The notes: generated from the letters alone by a model not told the origin. Counted from the first letter of the stretch, positions 1 through 12,967 are shown. The stretch is 64,000 nucleotides of DNA from Ancylostoma caninum (GCA_037903475.1 JBAJFG010000615.1:2132501-2196500), one strand, 5' to 3'. Translations and numbers: made by a program.

Positions 1-3000
1 AAAATCACCGGGCTCTTTTCCGATCAAGAAGAAACTGAGGGGTGGAACGAGATGGTGACCAGAGACCACTGATAAGAGAGTAGGAATACTAGGTTACCAG
101 AGTGCAGGACAGTCCCGCTAGTTTGGGACAGGAAAAATGTGGGGAATTGGCATGCAAAATGAGTGGCGTGGGACAGGGTTTTTTCGTTTTTGTCGTTTTT
201 TTTTTCAGAGGTTCCCCTCCTTTTCCAGACCTGGCCTACTCCTATGGTAGCTGTGTCTGTCTTACCTTGCGGGAGCAATTCGAATCACAGCAATCACATC
301 GCGTTATGACGTGAGAGCGTCCTAAGCATAGCTCATAAAGGTCCATATCTCGACAATCGAAGTGGAGCGGTCGTATACTGTGAAATACTTGGCCACTCCC
401 TTGTTGATTGCACTGCTGTTGATAGTGACCCCAGTGCTTGCCAAGGTGTTGCAGAGCTATTGGGTCAGAATCGCACGAGCAGTCCCTAGTCCTCCAATAG
501 CGGCAGGATAATACTTTTAGAAATCTCTTGCCATGTCAGTAGGCAATGCCTGATCGAAACATCAGCAATAAGGAGTACAGAAGTTTTGAAAAATTTCGTC
601 CATTACTTTCTCCTCAATCTAATACTTGCCTTCTGTTCTATTCAGATTTCTGCCAGTTTCCAATGCTATCAACTGTAGTTAGATAGAAAGTGTTCAACCC
701 CCACAATAGCCTAGAAATCCTAGGCAGAACTACTATGCAAGCTAGTCAAAACAATTATTGTACTCTGGGGGAGTTATTACCTTCCTAAAATTGGGAGGAT
801 GCTGTTCGCAATGGAGTTCTGGCAGCAAAAATTAAATTTCCCGAGGATAATACAATTCTCCATGCTTTTGAGCTGCATTAGCCCCCGATACCGCTGCTAG
901 CAAATTAGTTTAGTCACTTTTTAATAAAATTACACATGCAGTGCTGAGACGTACAGCGTCACTCTAGCACAACAAGTCTTCTGCAGCACGACAGGAAATT
1001 CAAGCTGAGTATTGAAATACATTTATGGATATTCAAAAAGAGTGACTACTATAGCTACTGAAATCTTCGCAGTTCTCTGCTTATTAATAGGCGTGCTACA
1101 CTGCAGTAAAGAACAGCACATATGACAAAAAGCTCACTAGTTTTTTTTTCCTCTTATAGCGAGGCACTGGCTACAGCGGTAAAATACGTAGTTGGTCGCC
1201 TGCATGACGTTTTTGAGCCTCACAATTTGTGAAAAGCTAGAGCGGAGGAAATTCGAGACATTACCCAGATACACCCCTGTGCAGGTTGCAATATAACATA
1301 CATATGGATCAATCCGTCCACAATGGCTGACGTGGCCAGTGTTTCCTTTTCAAACTGTTGAAAGCGCTTATATTCTTCATGGTGAGAATCACCAAAAATG
1401 TTGAAATAGCTCCAAAAGCCCTTACATGGCCAACTCCGTAGCTATAGACGTACTACTATAGACGTACTCTTCCAGCCATTTCTGAAAACATCTTGGCAAC
1501 TCAGTCGTAAGCAAGTTTCTCTTCATTGAATAAAACTAATTGTTTTGGCTCCACTTTCCATATGTACCTTATCCAAATCAAAGGTAATCGTGAATTAATT
1601 CCAATTACCCGATCTCTGTTTTTATTGAGAACATATATTTTTCCGGACAAACAATTACCATTATTAATCTGATTCCCCACAATACCACTTATTTACTGCT
1701 TCCGATACTTCAGTTGAATATCCAGACATTCCAGATTATTATGAAGTCTAAACGAAATTGATACTCATACTTTTTATGGATTCATCCCTTGTTGATCAGA
1801 CATAACCTGCCATCACTCGCGATGGTGTCCAACGGCGGAATCTTCACATATGGCGATGAAGATAAGTTGGCACCGGGACGCAATCCCGAACCCAAAAAGG
1901 TTGTAGAAACATGCAGCCTAAGTCGAAGAAACAGACTTACATGAAACGCGCAATTGTACATAGCTCAATTTCTTCTAAACACAAAACAGTCTTGGGAAAG
2001 TTGAAATCTAAGAGTGCGCTTTCGAGGAAAGGTTTTCACAAAGTTGTTTTCAATTTGCCAAAAATTAGGCTTGAACTAACCACCCCTCCTAATTTGAAAA
2101 ACTACGTACGCGGTTGTCAGACGGATTACCAGTGTCATTGAGTACTAGGTGGTATTGAGATCACAGAAGTACAAAAATTCCGTGAATGCCGCTCTAGTTT
2201 CAGAATTGCGATTATCCCAACAACACAGCCACACTGCACTTACTCATCAACTTGCTCGGGAGACAAATCTGTAGCTGAACTAACAGTGTTCCTACTTATA
2301 TCGCTTTATATCCCCCAATCATGGATCGCAGCCTACCAAAGTTGAAACATTAAAATAATATGGAACATAAGAATTTTCCAATGAATGGTTTCCACCTCTT
2401 TTGCCCTAAGCACATGTGAATGCGGTCAGGCGATATTCTGGAGAAGAATAGCTTTCATAGGCTAACTAAGCCTGGCTTCTGATCCTATCATTTCTCAACC
2501 TCTGGGGACCAACCAAATTTTAATAACTAATGATCGTGCGCAGTGAAAATGTTAAAGATACACATGAGCCGCCATTGAATCGCATCGCGATAAAATCGCA
2601 GTCGCAGCTGGCATAAGTAGGCCGTTGGCCATACTGTGAGGTCCGTTTTTCAACACGAGCGGCGATGCCAGGTGAAGTGAAATTTTCGAGAATTGTGGAT
2701 TGTGTATGAACAGAGAATCTACTTACAAAAAGCCAATGGAAGTCTCACGCGGATTACTTTATGGAATCAAAAACAGCCATCTAATCAATGCGAATCCATT
2801 GTTTGAGAGCCCAGCACTGCAGAATCATCTTTTCTCGTTGCATGGGCAGGAAGTATTCTGAGCTATAATTTCAGCAAATTGAGAGCCATCCCTCTGTGAG
2901 CGTGCCTTGCATATCTCGGATTTCATGACATCACTGCGTTTCAGGAGAAAAGAGGAATTTATACGAGCCCCCTGGAATTAGAATAACACTGGGTTCCATG

Positions 3001-3582
3001 GTGGCGTACTGACTCCAGCGACTGCAGTATTCTTTGTTCAGATTTCCGTACCCAAAGTGAAGTGTTTGCTCCATAAATGAGAGAACTTCAACTCCTTGTG
3101 TATCTCAGTGTAAAGCTTCCAAGTCATAAGTTGCTGTTGCTCATTTCTTTTGAGGAAGAATAATTGTGTATGGAGGAAGTTTATACGATACCATTCACCG
3201 ATTGCTTTGGTAGAACTTTCTCGGTAAAGCTGGGATTAATTATGGACGCATACTTTGTGAAATGTCAGTACCAATTAACTCTCTTGACCTGAGTTTCTCG
3301 CTTGGCGCTCTCAGCAGCTTTTACTCACTTATTTTTTTTTAACCTTCCTGAAAAAGTGAAGCACGAGAGACATAGGATAATTGACCAAGCTAAGAGCCTC
3401 AGATATTTAGCAGCTTCATCTTCTTGGGTGCTAGCAGCTCTTTTAAATGATCCGATATTCTCATCACGGTGGCCTTTTGTGGAAATTCTCAAGGTTCTTA
3501 TTTAACATCTAGGTGATCGCAATTTGGTGAACATTGAGCCGAAATGCGTAGTTTGCGTTTCATTTCTTATTACATTTAACAT
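1..3582. other. No gene recognised
   Basis: AT-rich sequence with short chance reading frames only. One short frame (1822-1938, +) starts at an ATG and has coding-like composition (MVSNGGIFTYGDEDKLAPGR at its start), but there is no splice site or family match that I can support. It could be a decayed exon. Confidence 0.5.
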
Positions 3583-4034
3583 ACAGTAGGAGTCCATGGG
3601 GAGAGTGCGCTTTTCGTGGCCTCGAAAAGCACGCTGCGCGTCCCCGTCGCCCACAATGGAATCGTCTCCACAATGGCAAATGAGGGTTTTCTTGATAGCC
3701 GTTCATCATATTTGATGGTAACTATTAAGAAAACTAAATAACTATCGAGAAAACTCTGCAGCTGATTGTCCCGAAAAGAATTCCAACGCGAGCGGCGTGG
3801 TTGCGCCGCATGCGTTCCGAGGCCACGAAAAACGCACCGTCACTGACCGTCTACGGTCACTTACCACCCGCACGCGCAGCATCAAGCCGTTTTGCCTTTT
3901 GGATCTTTCCCAAAACAGCCGTACGTAGTTTAAAAGATGCCCTAGGTCACTACAGCGTCTTAGTGATCACTTTATATCAAAGCTAAGCTATCCTTATTGA
4001 GGAAAGACTAAGAACAGCGCTTTTCTCCTACTGT
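3583..4034. repeat. Inverted-repeat (MITE-like) element
   Basis: The outer ends are ACAGTAGGAG (3583-3592) and its reverse complement CTCCTACTGT (4025-4034). Inside, GCGCTTTTCGTGGCCTCG (about 3607-3624) pairs with CGAGGCCACGAAAAACGC (about 3818-3835). No open frame of transposase length is present. It shares the CGTGGCCTCG block with the element at 20.8 kb, so the two may be distant relatives. The outer boundary is tentative because the end repeat is only 10 bp. Confidence 0.5.
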
Positions 4035-4606
4035 TGTACCGGGGCCTGACGCGCCGCGGGTGGTAAGTGCCCGATAATCGTCACTGACGCTTACTGTACA
4101 TTAGCGCGTACCATGTCACTATATCCCAATGCATCATTGGAAGGATTGGTCTTGTAACCGTGGATACGCTTACCCATTTGTAGCAGCCCACATTGACAAC
4201 GTTAGGTATGGGGTTAACATGTTGGTGGGTAAAGGTGAAGTCTATTTTTGGATACGTTGACACTTTCACCACCTATAATCTTAATGAAGCATTAAGTCCT
4301 TTTTGTGGACTGTGGTGAAACGCTATTTTCAAGAGTATAAATACTGAGATCTGCTGCCGGGTTCCTTGTTTTGATTGAATAAATAGAATCCCTTTACATT
4401 GAGAAATATCACTCTTTCAACTCCTGGAATGACTTTCCGAGGAGTCAGTAGAGCGATTTGACTACAAACACCAAGAAGCACATAGAATGGTTTTGTTCTT
4501 TAGAATAGAAAATGTCACGAAACAATGAGAGGACTACGAATATACGCGTACTACAAATGTAAATGCCATGGAAATTTCATTCATTTATTTACTCGCGGAA
4601 AAACTA
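4035..4606. other. No gene recognised
   Basis: Unremarkable AT-rich sequence between two inverted-repeat elements. I see no splice-flanked open frame. Confidence 0.5.
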
Positions 4607-4949
4607 CTCAGGTGAAAAAATTCCACTAGATTACGAGTGCTCTCGAGCAGATTTCGCTCATTTTTCGCCGAAATGTTTCCCGATTCCGCCCGAAAATTAC
4701 ACGTAAATCTTCGGAAAAATAGGCGAAATTCACCGCAATTCACCCGAATTCCGCCCGAGAATAAGCGAATTCTGCTGAAAAACACGCGAAAATTGGTGCG
4801 ACATCCACTGACACGAAGTCGGCGGGCACGCAGCGCTCCTCCGCCGTTGGCTCAGAGCAAAATGCTGCACTCCGGAGAACATTTCTAGATAAATTTCCGA
4901 AACAAATACTCGTAAAATAAGCGAAATCCCTGGAATTTTTCCACCTGAG
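4607..4949. repeat. MITE-like element with CTCAGGTG ends
   Basis: The left end CTCAGGTGAAAAAATTCCA and the right end, read in reverse, CTCAGGTGGAAAAATTCCA agree at 18 of 19 positions. Both sides are flanked by TA, consistent with a TA target-site duplication. The 343-bp interior repeats short motifs such as GCGAAATTC and CGCCCGAATTC several times. There is no coding capacity for a transposase, so this would be a non-autonomous element. Confidence 0.75.
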
Positions 4950-5085
4950 TATTGTGCATTGTTACTGTGTGGATCGCGAGTACAAGAATACAACTGCCTT
5001 TGGCAGAAACCGGACTGGAACAGCAAAAATACATTGGATTCCTCAATTGGCGAGATAGTTATTTTACCCAAAAGAAAGTACACAC

Positions 5086-5273
5086 ACATAGAACGCCAAA
5101 GGGCCGTGTGCAAGGAGCGGGACCGCAACACAGCTCGCCTGGGCGGAGACGCAGAGGCTCTGCATTTGGTCTGGTTTGTCTGTCTCCGCCAGCCGCAGAC
5201 AACTTGAGTGCCACGCCGTGCTGCCGTCCCGCCCCTTGCACATGGCCGTTTGGAGTTGCCTGTAGTACAACGG
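5086..5273. repeat. Foldback MITE, AACTCCAAA-end family, copy 1
   Basis: About 188 bp of imperfect palindrome. GGGCCGTGTGCAAGGAGCGG on the left pairs with the GCCCCTTGCACATGGCC block on the right. The right end reads TTTGGAGTTGCCTGTA, matching the right ends of the elements at 12.5 kb and 55.0 kb. The interior is GC-rich compared with its surroundings. There is no coding capacity. Confidence 0.7.
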
Positions 5274-6102
5274 TGCCCAGATTAAGCCCATATGGATTAG
5301 TATTCAATTACTAATCCAAGCCTTGCTTTAGTCTTGCGAATAAACCAGTTGTAATGTTTGCAGCACAAGTGTGAACAAGCTCCTTACTCATTGAAACCGT
5401 GGTTCATCGTTTCAACAAATTTAAAGGAGTATTTCCAAAATGTTGTTCAACGGATTTCCCAGAAAAGAAGCCGCCCTTACCAACATATCTATTGAAAGAC
5501 GCATATTTCTCGTTCCCGCAGTCGCTATCCCTCCCACAACATGTTCGACTCGATCGCTAATGATAATTGTCGGACACATTTAAGTGTTGCAGTCGTGCTC
5601 AGGATAGCATCCAGAAACCAGACTGCTCCTTGCACCCTCGCAAAGAGTGTTCGCTTGTTATGGAATACAAACCATTCAATACTAATTTCTTCTCCTTGTT
5701 TTCGATGATTTTGCTTCTGCGAACGCTTCTTCTCACTTGTTGTGCTGACACAGGAAAGATTCTTGGACTTTTGCGATGTCATGAAAAGCAACGGTTCGAT
5801 TTTCGTTCTGCTAGTAGAAGCATGGAAAATGCCTCTGTGAATATTTAAGCCAGTTGGGACCCTACATATCTATGAATGGTCTTCTCAGATTACATCCTCT
5901 AACTGTCCCAGTGCTTTTTTTTTTTTGGACATCTGCTCCATTCTTCCATAATGCCATTGTTCATAAGAATAATACTGATAAAAAATTGAATTTTTTGCAC
6001 TATCAAACATCAAATCTTCTCGGAATTAAGTCTTTTTGCTCATAAGCGATGAAGATGATGCAAAAGGTCGCAAACTTCTCGCGAATAAGATACTATTATC
6101 AG

Positions 6103-6134
6103 CCTGATCGTCCGGCTAACGCCGGACTCTCAGG
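6103..6134. other. GC-rich perfect-loop hairpin
   Basis: CCTGATCGTCCGGC (6103-6116) and GCCGGACTCTCAGG (6121-6134) are reverse complements except for a 2-nt internal mismatch, with a TAAC loop. The stem is followed by GGCTC and a T run. It looks like a stable stem-loop in AT-rich flanks. Its function is unknown. Confidence 0.5.
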
Positions 6135-7278
6135 CTCTTTTTGGGCTCGCTTCGTTCGCCTCGCATTCGTGTCTATGTTCCCCTCTACGAGCGCTTGGTA
6201 AATAAGCTCATACCCCCAGAATCAGAGCTCCCTTAATGAATATTTTGAGACTTGTGCTAGAGTGATATCGATGGTCCTAGTGTTCCCAAGATGTTCAGCA
6301 TCTGCTCGAAATAGGAGGCAATACAAAAGTGCCTTCAAGAACCTGAGACATGATGTGAAGAACAGTACCAGGACTGGCCTCATGTAGCGAAGGAGGAGCG
6401 ACCCCTAAGGTACTCAAATATCTTATGAATCACACCTCTCTCCCCTCCAATTTTTCGAATAACACGGTTTTTTTAAAATTCTTGGACTGATTCTTCTCGC
6501 CAACTAATCAAATACATGGTTTGAGAACCAGCTACATAGTTGAATCTCTCACTTTCTAATATTTATTCTGAATTTGTACACTTCACTTAGTCCCATTTGG
6601 TTCCTACAAACAAACTCTGCCGGGTGATTTCTATCCTTGTATAAAATCTTGAATAGCGCCAATCAGTGAGCTGAATGAGTATCAGAAATGAGAGAACACC
6701 TCTATTCGACTAAATTTACACGACATCCGGATCAACGTCCATTCGTTTCTGATGCTCATAAGTTTTCACTTATTTTATCGAGGAACTAAAGACCTATGAG
6801 CAGTAAAAAATAGAGGAATAAACCAGAATTGAACTGTTTCATTCTTGTTGCTTCTATCCTCATTTAACTCACCCTCGCATTTCCAAAGCGAAAGACCCTG
6901 TATTTCACGCACTTATGCATGTTGTTGGAAATCTTTTTTTCCTTCAATTAGCCGGCGAATCTTCTCAAAAATCGGCCCCTTATGGGAGAGAGGGTCTTTT
7001 TCTGTGGAAGAGTTGAGGTTTCAAACGATTATGAGAGTATGAGACGGTAGAGAAATAAAGCGAAGCAGAACTAGGGATTTTCACCACTTATTTGTCGACG
7101 CAGTCTTGAAAGATTCCTCAAATTGACTTGAGCATGCCACATGAGCCGTTTCAACCCAGAAGAGAAAAGTCATTGAGCAATCTATGCAGGAGCAACCACA
7201 TAAAGATCATATAGAAAGTTCCTACTCTAGCAAGCTCATCATGTTCGAAGTCAGCCTAAGCGCTTCTCCACTCTCTTG

Positions 7279-7670
7279 CTCTTGTTGCTTGCGCCGCAGT
7301 GTTCATCACTCGGACTTCTGCTCGGATAATAGACGTTCAATCGACGCTCAGTTTCGCAGCCTCTCTTCATTCTCCGTCCAAGGGTCCCGACTTCGACCCA
7401 TTCCCCCCCCCCCCCAAGATCTATGCTCTTATGCAGTCACATGGATCAAGAATTGTGCAGGATGACGAGGCGCTGTCTGCAGCCATCTACTACATGTTTG
7501 ACAACCATGCATGCATTACGTCGACATATCGCACGAGCTGAACCCACCGCATGACTTGCGAGAATTCCCAGACCTACGAGAAGTTATCTCGCTGGAGGGG
7601 ACGAACGCCCCGCCTACGCAGCCGATGGGTTCCATGGGACGGTACACGCGCAATTATTTTCGTACGACAT
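7279..7670 (+). other. Coding-like block broken across frames
   Basis: Two adjacent plus-strand frames have protein-like composition. One carries a hydrophobic stretch (LALVACAAVFIT), then a proline run and the segment IYALMQSHGSRIVQDDEALS. A frame change near 7511 is followed by ISHELNPPHDLREFPDLRE and ending QPMGSMGRYTR. A run of 13 C (7403-7415) lies inside and is a likely place for a length error. I see no clean start or splice structure. It could be a decayed secreted-protein gene or one broken by assembly errors. I do not recognise the family. Confidence 0.3.
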
Positions 7671-8291
7671 GGACACACCTCCTCAGTATCTCATTTCCTA
7701 GGTCCTGGTCTTCAGAATTGATGTCGGCAATTTGCATGTTGGCATTGCTTTGGAAAGTTTCCTCACAACTCTCCCGATGTCTTTCGTCTTATGTTCGGTG
7801 ACCCATCCACTACCCTAACCACAATAGCGCTCCTAAATATGTTCCAGAATCCGTCGGAAGCAGGAAGTTTGTTGGAACAAATGTGTTGTCTCTTCCCTCA
7901 TAGAAGCGACCGCTTTTTGCTCTGCCGTCCAGGTATCACCAGCTTTCGATTATACCACACTTCGGATGGCTTGCACAAACTAAGGAATAAGTCAGTCACC
8001 TGGCAATCTTCTTTATCTGGTAATCGCTCCCCGTTCTCAAATCTACCCATCAATTCATTTTATTTGACTCCTGAGGTGAGATGCCAAATTATTCCTAAAA
8101 TAGAATTGACGGAAACTCATTGGTCCTTGGCCCCTCCACTCTCTTAGATCCCCCCCCCCCATTCCTTCACCATCGTTCCTACCCATACTGTTTACTGTTT
8201 TACTGACCACTGCGGGTTAACTTTTTTGCTTTTTTTCTAATTTCACGCCTTATTGGCTTGCTCACCTTAAGCGTATCAATAAATATATAAA

Positions 8292-8847
8292 TACAGGGTG
8301 GCCGAAAATTACCCGTGCACCTATTTATTGACGCTAAAACTTCACCGTGAATCATCTTGTATTCAGATTCTGAGGGAAGTTTGCAGAACATTTGCTGATT
8401 ATCCTTATTGAACAGTTTTCGTATTTTTCTCCATCAGCGGGGATACATGCGCCCGGAAGCTAAAATACGCCATAGCCCGATTCTCGCTTATAAAACTAGC
8501 ACTCTATTTTGTGCCGCTGCTATAGCATAACAGAATCTTTCGATCCCAAATTTTTGCAGTGAACAGAAGAAGTCTTGCTTTACAACGGTAAGCAAGCTGT
8601 GAAGTTCGACGTGTACGAAAACGATGTGGGCCAGGGCGATTCCCAATGCTGGATGAAAAAGTTCGGCAAGATTGTGCTTGGAAGTCCTCTACTCTAGCGA
8701 GTCAGCACATGAAAATCTAAGTCACAGCTAGTGCATTGCCCTCATAAGGGCTACTTAATACCTGAATTGCGTTCGTCAGAACTCAGCCCTTGTCTAGAAT
8801 TTTATTCAATTTGAGTAGGTGCACGGGTAATTTTCGGCCACCCTGTA
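8292..8847. mobile_element. Non-autonomous Tc1/mariner-like element
   Basis: The ends are perfect 30-bp inverted repeats (8294-8323 and 8816-8845) beginning CAGGGTGGCCGAAAATTACC. The element is flanked by TA on both sides, the target preference of the Tc1/mariner superfamily. The 552-bp core encodes no transposase. It contains a GC-richer open stretch (about 8560-8697) preceded by a TTTTTGCAG splice-acceptor-like motif and reading VKFDVYENDVGQGDSQCWMK, which is exon-like. Perfect ends suggest recent movement. Assignment to Tc1/mariner rests on TA target and end structure only. Confidence 0.85.
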
Positions 8848-11800
8848 AATAAAATGGCAGTAATCACCAGGAGCAGACCTCATTGAATTTCGAACCAATA
8901 AGTCCAAAGATTTCTAGCTCTGGATCCCAAATGTCTAAATAAGAACTGTATTTCTCAGATTACAAACAAATTCAACAGAATCTGATGGTCACATGAAGTT
9001 CTTTCCTGAGCTTTCTCCAACATCAGATGCGACGGCTCATAAAATCGTGAAGTTCCTCCCGGACCCCAGAAGCCAGAAACTTCAATGCGCTTTCTGCGTA
9101 CTTGGGCATCCGGCAGAGTAAACATTAAACAGTAAACGCTTACTATTCCTCTAAATGAATGCAGTACTGTCTTTTACCACTTCTGAAATTCTGATATTAC
9201 CACAAGACTACTATCCTATCTATGAATTCCATGCCATAGGTACATTACCTCCATTGTTTCATCATTACTATCAAAATTATCAAAAACAATATTGCTCAGC
9301 GTTCTTCTATGTGAACCTCAAACTATCCCTTTATTGCGAAATCGCGTCTGGCCCACAAAAACTGCGGAAGCCCACGGCTTGAGCTACCCACAGAATTTTC
9401 TCAACAAGAATAGATATACAGATATTCACCCTTTTTTCTTTTCGTTGGGAATTCCATTCATCGTTTGCCACTTTCCCATGGGACGGATTTTGAGTGAAAG
9501 AAAATGCATTCATCATGTCCGTAAAAAGTGCTGAAAGTCCCTTCGCATGTTTTTTAAACTCCCTTTTGCCTTTTAGAATGGGCATTCATAATAGAATGGT
9601 TATCAAAATTGCTGTGGCTTTCGCTGTGACTGTTCAAAGGCACGCGAGCTTCAGCTCTGACTAAGTAAGCTTCCTTTTATCTCTTCTGTTATATAGAAAT
9701 TTCTTTTTCAAAATACGCCAGTAAAAAACATCGGTATGCATTTACCATGGCAGCCACTAAAGCGAATGCTCTCAACAGGTGGTGAAAACACTTTTGCTCG
9801 GAAATCGCTATGACATTTGAACTCCAGGTTAGCGGTAATTCATAACTTTGCTATTACCTCCAGTAAAACGAATGCCATAGTGCAAATAAAATGGGTTAAG
9901 TTCGAGTCACGTTTGGTCCACAAATTTCCCGAATCCTACATTTGCTACCGTCAAAAATTCATAATTGTGAAGTCCTACCGAGTCTCTAGAAAGCAGTAGG
10001 TTAGTATCGACTTTTGCAAACCTAAACGAATTATAGGCAACTCTAAAGACCTTAAGTAAAGTCTACCTCTGTCAATTAAGTACTTTCAGTTAAGAGACAC
10101 TTATTACGTTTTTTTATGATTCCCAGCAAATACCTCTCGCATGCAAGAGCAGTGAATAGTCATATGTATTAGCAATCGCAGCGATTAGAATTTGTGTAAT
10201 TTTTTAACATCTGTTGCTTACGTTCACAACATCAAGTGAACAACACAAGGTGAAGAGACAATTTCTGATTGCCCAGGTAGTTTCATAGAAAAATTGATCA
10301 GAGGGAGGGAGAGAGAGGATTTATGTCTTCTCCAAGCTTGTGTATGCCATCGGTCTAATTTTTTCTTTGTCCCACAAACACGCATTTGTAGTTCTAGACC
10401 CTGATGATTTTCTGGCAAGCTCATTATGGGACAGCATCTCTGATAATAACAGTAAGAATAATGACTGCTCACCAATTTCTGAGGATTTCTCTTCATTTTA
10501 CCACTCTCCCTTCTCTCATACATCCGTGGTTCGCCCACTCACGAGTTGTCACCCCAGGGACACTTTTCAGAATTGCATCAGCAAGCGAAGTTATCCGGGG
10601 TGTGGTGTATCCTGGGTTCCTCCAGAAATTGGACCTGCAACTGGGTTCAAATTCAGCTATAGGTGCACACGAATTCTTGATTTAATATTTTTTGTGGCTG
10701 AAATGCTTCAACCTTGAGGCTTGAGTAGTGTTAGCAAGGAATTTTCTCGAGTGGCCATTGTTCGAAGGAAATCCATTTCGATTCCGACAGGAAAAACAAA
10801 TGAGACCCTTTTTTTCTGCGACTGGTAAACTCTTTGTGAGTTAATGCTCCACTCCACTACTCTCTGAAACCACAAAGCCCCAACAGCTGCCAACGTCCAA
10901 GGCCGGAGTTTCCTCGAATTCCTACCACCTTTGCTCTGGTAATTGTGGGCGGTGCGCACTTGTATTCGGGACACCCTTCAATCACACTTGACTTCTCATA
11001 TCCTTTAATCATCTCATATTTCCGCTCGTAGGCGCTCAGCGTCACGTAAATTCCTGGCATCTATAACTCAAGTCCGGCTAATTGGTTTAGTGGGGTCTCG
11101 AGCCGAGACAAAAGTCATTTCGGCCACGAATTCTCAAGAGAAATGAAGGGTGGTTAAACGAGAGCTGTGCTGAACTCGTACGGTAACTGCCTTTGTTCTC
11201 CTTGCCAACACCTCGACCTCGCCAGCGACCATGGACATTTTCGCGGATTTATTTGCGAGCGACACTGCGGGAGAAGTGGCATGTCCCTGATCTCGGCAAT
11301 AGCGCCGGAGAAGTGTTTTGATGATTTCGATATCAGTCTGCTGGATTAATTTGTAAACCTTATCTACGTCTGATTACCTGATCCGATGAAATCCACGGAT
11401 TTGGATGATCCCGGCTCTGTTACAGCCATCACCACCAACGAGACTGTACATGAGGTAGATCCTTTCAAGCCGAAGTAAACAAAAAATGAGAGCATCATAG
11501 ATTTGTCTTCACTAATACTCTTCTCTTCAAGAAATTGTAGTGTAGTCTAGGACGATTTGCGAAAATAAACTAAGAAACGTGTGCACTCTGACGACAGCTT
11601 CTTTTTTGAACTCATAAAATGTTAGGAGCAATTCCAGCTCCAGAAACAACTTTCCTGAAAATATTGCGAAGAAAAAAACCATAGAAACAACATTTATTAT
11701 TGACGCCTGAGAGTATCCAATCATCTCATTGTATAATTCCTATTCAAAGCCACACAGACACTCCAATCGCAGAAACTTCTGCTAAACTGTACAAAAGCTA

Positions 11801-12540
11801 TGTGAGAGATATGGCGCGCTCTTCAAAGCAGATTTATTTCGTGACTGGAGCTCCTATTTTATATTTTGAAAACAGAGTCATATTCATCAAAACGAGTTCA
11901 TGACTTGTTCTGAGTGGGTGGACAGAGCGTTAAGCGTAGCCAGCTCTTCTCATCAGATTAAAATGCTTCCTCGTTTTACGGTTCTGCAGACAAAAACAAA
12001 AATCATCCGAATTAGTTTTCAAGGGTAACAACTCGTGAGTTTGGGGGCGGGGTGTTTCTAGCTGAAGAAAAAGTTGGTTAGATGGGTCTAAATTTCAATC
12101 TGACTTTTGTCCTCCTCCTTTAGCAGAGTTGCTGCTGTCATTTTCGAAGACATTTGACACAGAAAAGAGTCGAAAATAGTGTTCTCAAACAGTTGGCTGC
12201 ATGCACACATAAAGTGAGTCTTTCTAAGAAATACCTGGTAAATGCGCTCCACTATTTATCAGAAGGAGGAAAAGCTTACTTTATGTGAGTGACACTTCTT
12301 ATGTGTGTTTCATCTAGTCGAATAGATCCATGAACGTCCGTCGCTGATCAAATTGTAAGAAAGTCCTACTTTTTAACTCATCCTGCTCTCCATGTAATCT
12401 GATTTGCATCAAGGCTTGATAGATATGAAATGACCAACCAACGCTTCGAATAGTGTTCACGTGGCTGTGTAAAATTTTGCCAGAAATTCTGGACGAGATA
12501 TCGCTGCAACGAATGAGTCCGTAACTGAACGAAGAACACC
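8848..12540. other. No gene recognised
   Basis: Several frames of 60-125 codons occur on both strands (for example 10340-10717, +) but none has splice support or a recognisable domain. A short coding-like scrap lies at 11250-11478 (+): MDIFADLFASDTAGEVA, then in another frame a segment ending VHEVDPFKPK before a stop. It may be an exon remnant. Confidence 0.45.
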
Positions 12541-12699
12541 TATAGGGAACTCCAAATGTACGCAGACAAGTGTCAGGACCGCGGCGCGGCTCTCATGTGC
12601 ACAGACACGGGCCCCTTCATGCTGAGCGCCTGCGTCTCTACACAAGAGAGCCGCGCCGCGGTCCCGACCCTTGTCTGCGTACGTTTGGAGTTTCCTATA
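12541..12699. repeat. Foldback MITE, AACTCCAAA-end family, copy 2
   Basis: A near-perfect 159-bp palindrome. The left arm begins TATAGGGAACTCCAAATGTA and the right arm, reversed, TATAGGAAACTCCAAACGTA. The arms continue through CGCAGACAAG and a GGACCGCGGCGCGGCTCTC block. The 145-codon plus-strand frame across it comes from the palindrome and the adjoining TA repeat and is not a gene. Confidence 0.85.
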
Positions 12700-12908
12700 C
12701 GTATGCTTCAGCTGCTGAGTTAAATTTCTATTATACTTTGAGAGCTTATGAAAAAGTTATCGTTAACTATGCCAATATCCGGGGCCACTCGCACTTGGAA
12801 TCCGTTCCCATAATTCTTCAAAGTTTATGGTCGGCTAATAGCCCTTACAGTCTTGAAGAATCATTGTCAGGGCTGTTAGCCGGCGATTCCTGGTGCTACC
12901 AACATAAC

Positions 12909-12909
<1 letters not shown>

Positions 12910-12967
<58 letters not shown>

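Larger units (their letters stand above)
5274..8291. other. No gene recognised
   Basis: Mostly AT-rich with chance frames. A strong GC-rich hairpin lies at 6103-6134 and a coding-like block at about 7279-7670; both are listed separately. Confidence 0.5.
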
